Part shown: in pieces, positions 62,200 through 64,000 of the stretch
How the letters are laid out: each line of letters begins with the position of its first letter
Position numbering within the stretch: position 1 is the stretch's first letter
Origin: Luteolibacter yonseiensis
GTDB taxonomy: Bacteria; Verrucomicrobiota; Verrucomicrobiia; Verrucomicrobiales; Akkermansiaceae
Reading direction: 5' to 3'
NCBI RefSeq assembly: GCF_016595465.1
Contig: NZ_JAENIK010000013.1
Location: 434,001 to 498,000, forward strand
Length of the DNA stretch: 64,000 nt
The notes under the pieces: generated by a model
Databases searched by the model: none
Told to the model about the DNA's origin: nothing
Seen by the model: only the letters and a program-made list of their open reading frames with translations
Position numbers and translations under genes: made by a program

Positions 62200-64000
62200 T
62201 CAGTTCCTGCGGCGGCGCAGCAAGGCGAACAGACCGAGACCACCGAGCAATGCGGTGGCGGGCTCCGGAATGACCAGCGCGATGTTGTTCGTATTCACGC
62301 CATTGTTGTAGGCATAGTCGATGTGATAGCCCGACGGGATGATTCCGGTGATCCCGGCGAAGGCGGCACCGACAAGCGATCCATAGCTGGCGAACACGTA
62401 GGCTCCGTCATTCGCGGCCTCTCCGAGCTGGCTGAGATCCAGCGTGGCATTCGTAATGTCCAGACTTCCCAAAACGGCGAGCAGGTCGACCGTGCCGGTT
62501 CCCGTGCCGTCATATTCCACCTGCAGGGTGCCGCTGATGGTGGCGGAGGCTGCGGTGAGTTTGCCGATGGAGTTGCCCGGTGCGACGATGGCTCCGGAAT
62601 TCACGACCAATCCTCCGACCGTTCCCTCGCTGCCGCCGATTTTCGCATCGCTGCTCACCGTGACATTGGAGGAGGCGAGCGAACCATTGACCAGAAGCGT
62701 ACCGGCGGTGACGGCTGTGGCTCCGGTGTAGGTGCTGCTGTTCCCGGTCAGGGCGAGCGTACCGCTGCCGGACTTGGTGAAAGATCCGCTGCCGGTGAAG
62801 GACTGGGAGGCGGTCAAGGTGAAATTCTGGGTATCGATCTTCGCCCCGCCGGAAAGGATTTCCGCCGTGTCGAAACCAGCGATAAAGGTGGCGGAGTCGC
62901 CCGTCGCCTGGAGCACGCCGCCGTTGAAATTGGCGGTGGCGGTGCCCGCGGCACCACTGAGTTCCGTGGTCCGGATGGTGCCGCCGTTCAGGTTGACGGT
63001 GCCGGTACCGGTGCCCACCCCGACGACCAAGCGGCTCGTGCGGAAATCCCCCGTGCCGGAAATGGTGAGGGTGCCGGTGGCGGTGTTGTTTTTCCCGATG
63101 TTGGTGATGCCGCCGGTCACATTGATGAGTCCGCCGCTCAGAAGCACCGTTCCATTGGAGGTGGAGTCACCGCCCACGACAAAATCGCCCGAACCCGCCT
63201 TGGTGATGGTTCCGCCCGTCATGGTGAGCTTGCCCACTCCGTTGGCGTTCCGCCCGACGACAAACCAGGAATCGGCGGAAAGCGTGCCGCCGCTCATGTT
63301 GTAGTTGCCGTTCGATGTACCGGAACCGATCCAGAACTCGCCATTCGTAGCGATCGCTCCGGCGGTCTGGTTGAGAGTCCCTGTCGATCCGTCTCCGACG
63401 ATGAATGCGGTTCCGCCGTTGGTTTTGGTCAGGGTTCCGCCATTGACGTTCAGGACACCCGTCCCAGTACTGCGGCCGATCGAAAGCCAGCTGTTGGTAT
63501 TGATCGCGCCGGACGCGCTCAATGTGACGGTGCCGTGGCTCCCCGCACCATCACCGATCTGGAATTCGCTGGTTCCGTTGTTGTTCAAGGTTCCGCCCGA
63601 GATGTTGAGGAAACCATTGCCCGCGCTTTGCCCGATGCGGAACTGATTGCCGGTGGCTTTGTTCAACGTGCCTCCGGACATGTTCAGCGTGCCGGTGACG
63701 AGATTTCCACCGGCGGACCCATTGCCGATGACGGTGGCGTTTCCGATGTTGACCGTGCCGCTGTCCAGGTTGAAAACGCCGGTGCTGGAATTGGTTCCGA
63801 CGTGGAATTCGCTGGTGACGGCAAGCGTGCCGGAGGTGTTGATGTTGGCGGTCCCGTTGCCGCCGGAGCCGTTGTCGCCGCCGCCCACCCGGAGATGTCC
63901 GTTGACCGTCATGCTGCCGGTTCCCTGGCCGTATCCCGTCAGGGTGCCGCCCGTTGCCGCGGTATTCGCGAGATTGTAAACACCGGTTCCGCCATTGTGC
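62200..64000 (-). CDS. Large beta-solenoid PEP-CTERM protein with autotransporter-type repeats (5' end outside the window)
   Basis: The frame is open from the stop at 62200 to the window edge (about 600 residues visible). It is built of many imperfect repeats of 20-30 residues, rich in Gly, Thr, Asn and Ser, with alternating patterns like TGTLNMSGGTLNKATGN and FRIGQSAGNGFLNISGG, as in beta-helical autotransporter passengers. Near the C-terminus, SGSGTLALTGNSSTYTGAT and LLVNGSLASSNVTVSS match autotransporter-associated repeats. It ends IPEPATALLGG, a hydrophobic helix and RRRRN, a PEP-CTERM signal. It is probably a surface or extracellular adhesion protein sorted by exosortase. Confidence 0.92.
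   Translation of the reverse strand, partial: HNGGTGVYNLANTAATGGTLTGYGQGTGSMTVNGHLRVGGGDNGSGGNGTANINTSGTLAVTSEFHVGTNSSTGVFNLDSGTVNIGNATVIGNGSAGGNLVTGTLNMSGGTLNKATGNQFRIGQSAGNGFLNISGGTLNNNGTSEFQIGDGAGSHGTVTLSASGAINTNSWLSIGRSTGTGVLNVNGGTLTKTNGGTAFIVGDGSTGTLNQTAGAIATNGEFWIGSGTSNGNYNMSGGTLSADSWFVVGRNANGVGKLTMTGGTITKAGSGDFVVGGDSTSNGTVLLSGGLINVTGGITNIGKNNTATGTLTISGTGDFRTSRLVVGVGTGTGTVNLNGGTIRTTELSGAAGTATANFNGGVLQATGDSATFIAGFDTAEILSGGAKIDTQNFTLTASQSFTGSGSFTKSGSGTLALTGNSSTYTGATAVTAGTLLVNGSLASSNVTVSSDAKIGGSEGTVGGLVVNSGAIVAPGNSIGKLTAASATISGTLQVEYDGTGTGTVDLLAVLGSLDITNATLDLSQLGEAANDGAYVFASYGSLVGAAFAGITGIIPSGYHIDYAYNNGVNTNNIALVIPEPATALLGGLGLFALLRRRRN

Noticed and set aside
62200-64000. Repetitive DNA as a possible CRISPR array
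   Set aside because: Repeats are imperfect and in frame, encoding a beta-solenoid protein with a PEP-CTERM tail.

Overview
The window looks like chromosomal DNA from a GC-rich member of the Verrucomicrobiota, probably a Luteolibacter-like genus. The evidence is two proteins ending in PEP-CTERM sorting signals (a choice-of-anchor E protein and a long beta-solenoid/autotransporter-repeat protein), an exosortase-associated TIGR04073-type protein, Tat-exported Gfo/Idh oxidoreductases next to FGE-like proteins, DUF3309 and VF530 proteins, and an almost complete lack of Shine-Dalgarno sequences before the start codons. The genus assignment is inference. I see no insertion sequence, prophage, CRISPR array or rRNA; there is one tRNA-Lys(UUU).

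Layout. 0-2.8 kb: the N-terminal part of a secreted alpha/beta hydrolase, tRNA-Lys, a 1-kb gene-poor stretch and a PEP-CTERM protein. 2.9-6.2 kb: a zinc-ribbon miniprotein and a SWIM-SNF2 helicase. 6.3-11.7 kb: a tightly packed minus-strand operon for a MacAB/Lol-like export system (Cys/His-rich secreted protein, membrane-fusion protein, ATPase, two separate permeases, Cys-rich lipoprotein). 11.9-15.9 kb: a secreted hypothetical protein, an EamA transporter, lysA, and the divergent fdhD. 15.9-21.9 kb: an OmpR-type regulator, a histidine kinase and a 1058-residue exported TPR/ankyrin protein, all on the minus strand. 22-25.4 kb: small proteins, serA and the TIGR04073 protein.

25.5-36 kb is a signal-transduction island: an RsbRD-type kinase, a multi-PAS/GAF hybrid kinase, a DoxX protein, a GNAT enzyme, and a red-light module in which a bacteriophytochrome, a receiver protein and a second hybrid kinase form one minus-strand operon. 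This operon is divergent from the heme oxygenase that would make its biliverdin chromophore. 36-39.8 kb holds a lipoprotein, two RNA methyltransferases (RsmB-like and RlmI-like) and a DUF4190/pseudopilin-like protein. 39.9-44.6 kb is a polyphosphate locus: ppk2 divergent from a ppx-like/HD gene and ppk1. 44.7-50.6 kb holds a HAD phosphatase, a K+ channel with RCK domains, a DUF808 protein, a TrmN6-like methylase and an ArsR/AHSA1 pair whose start codon sits inside a perfect palindrome.

50.7-57.6 kb: der, an orphan flavin-dependent halogenase, a CPA2 antiporter, small envelope proteins and an endonuclease/exonuclease/phosphatase protein. 57.8-61.8 kb: a likely four-gene operon (Gfo/Idh oxidoreductase, FGE-like protein, ApbE, HD hydrolase). 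61.8-64 kb: a VF530 protein and the C-terminal part of the repeat-rich PEP-CTERM protein, which runs off the window.

The least-described parts are the Cys-rich ABC export operon, the kinase/regulator/ankyrin operon, the ppx-like gene with altered catalytic motifs, and several perfect inverted repeats in regulatory positions.
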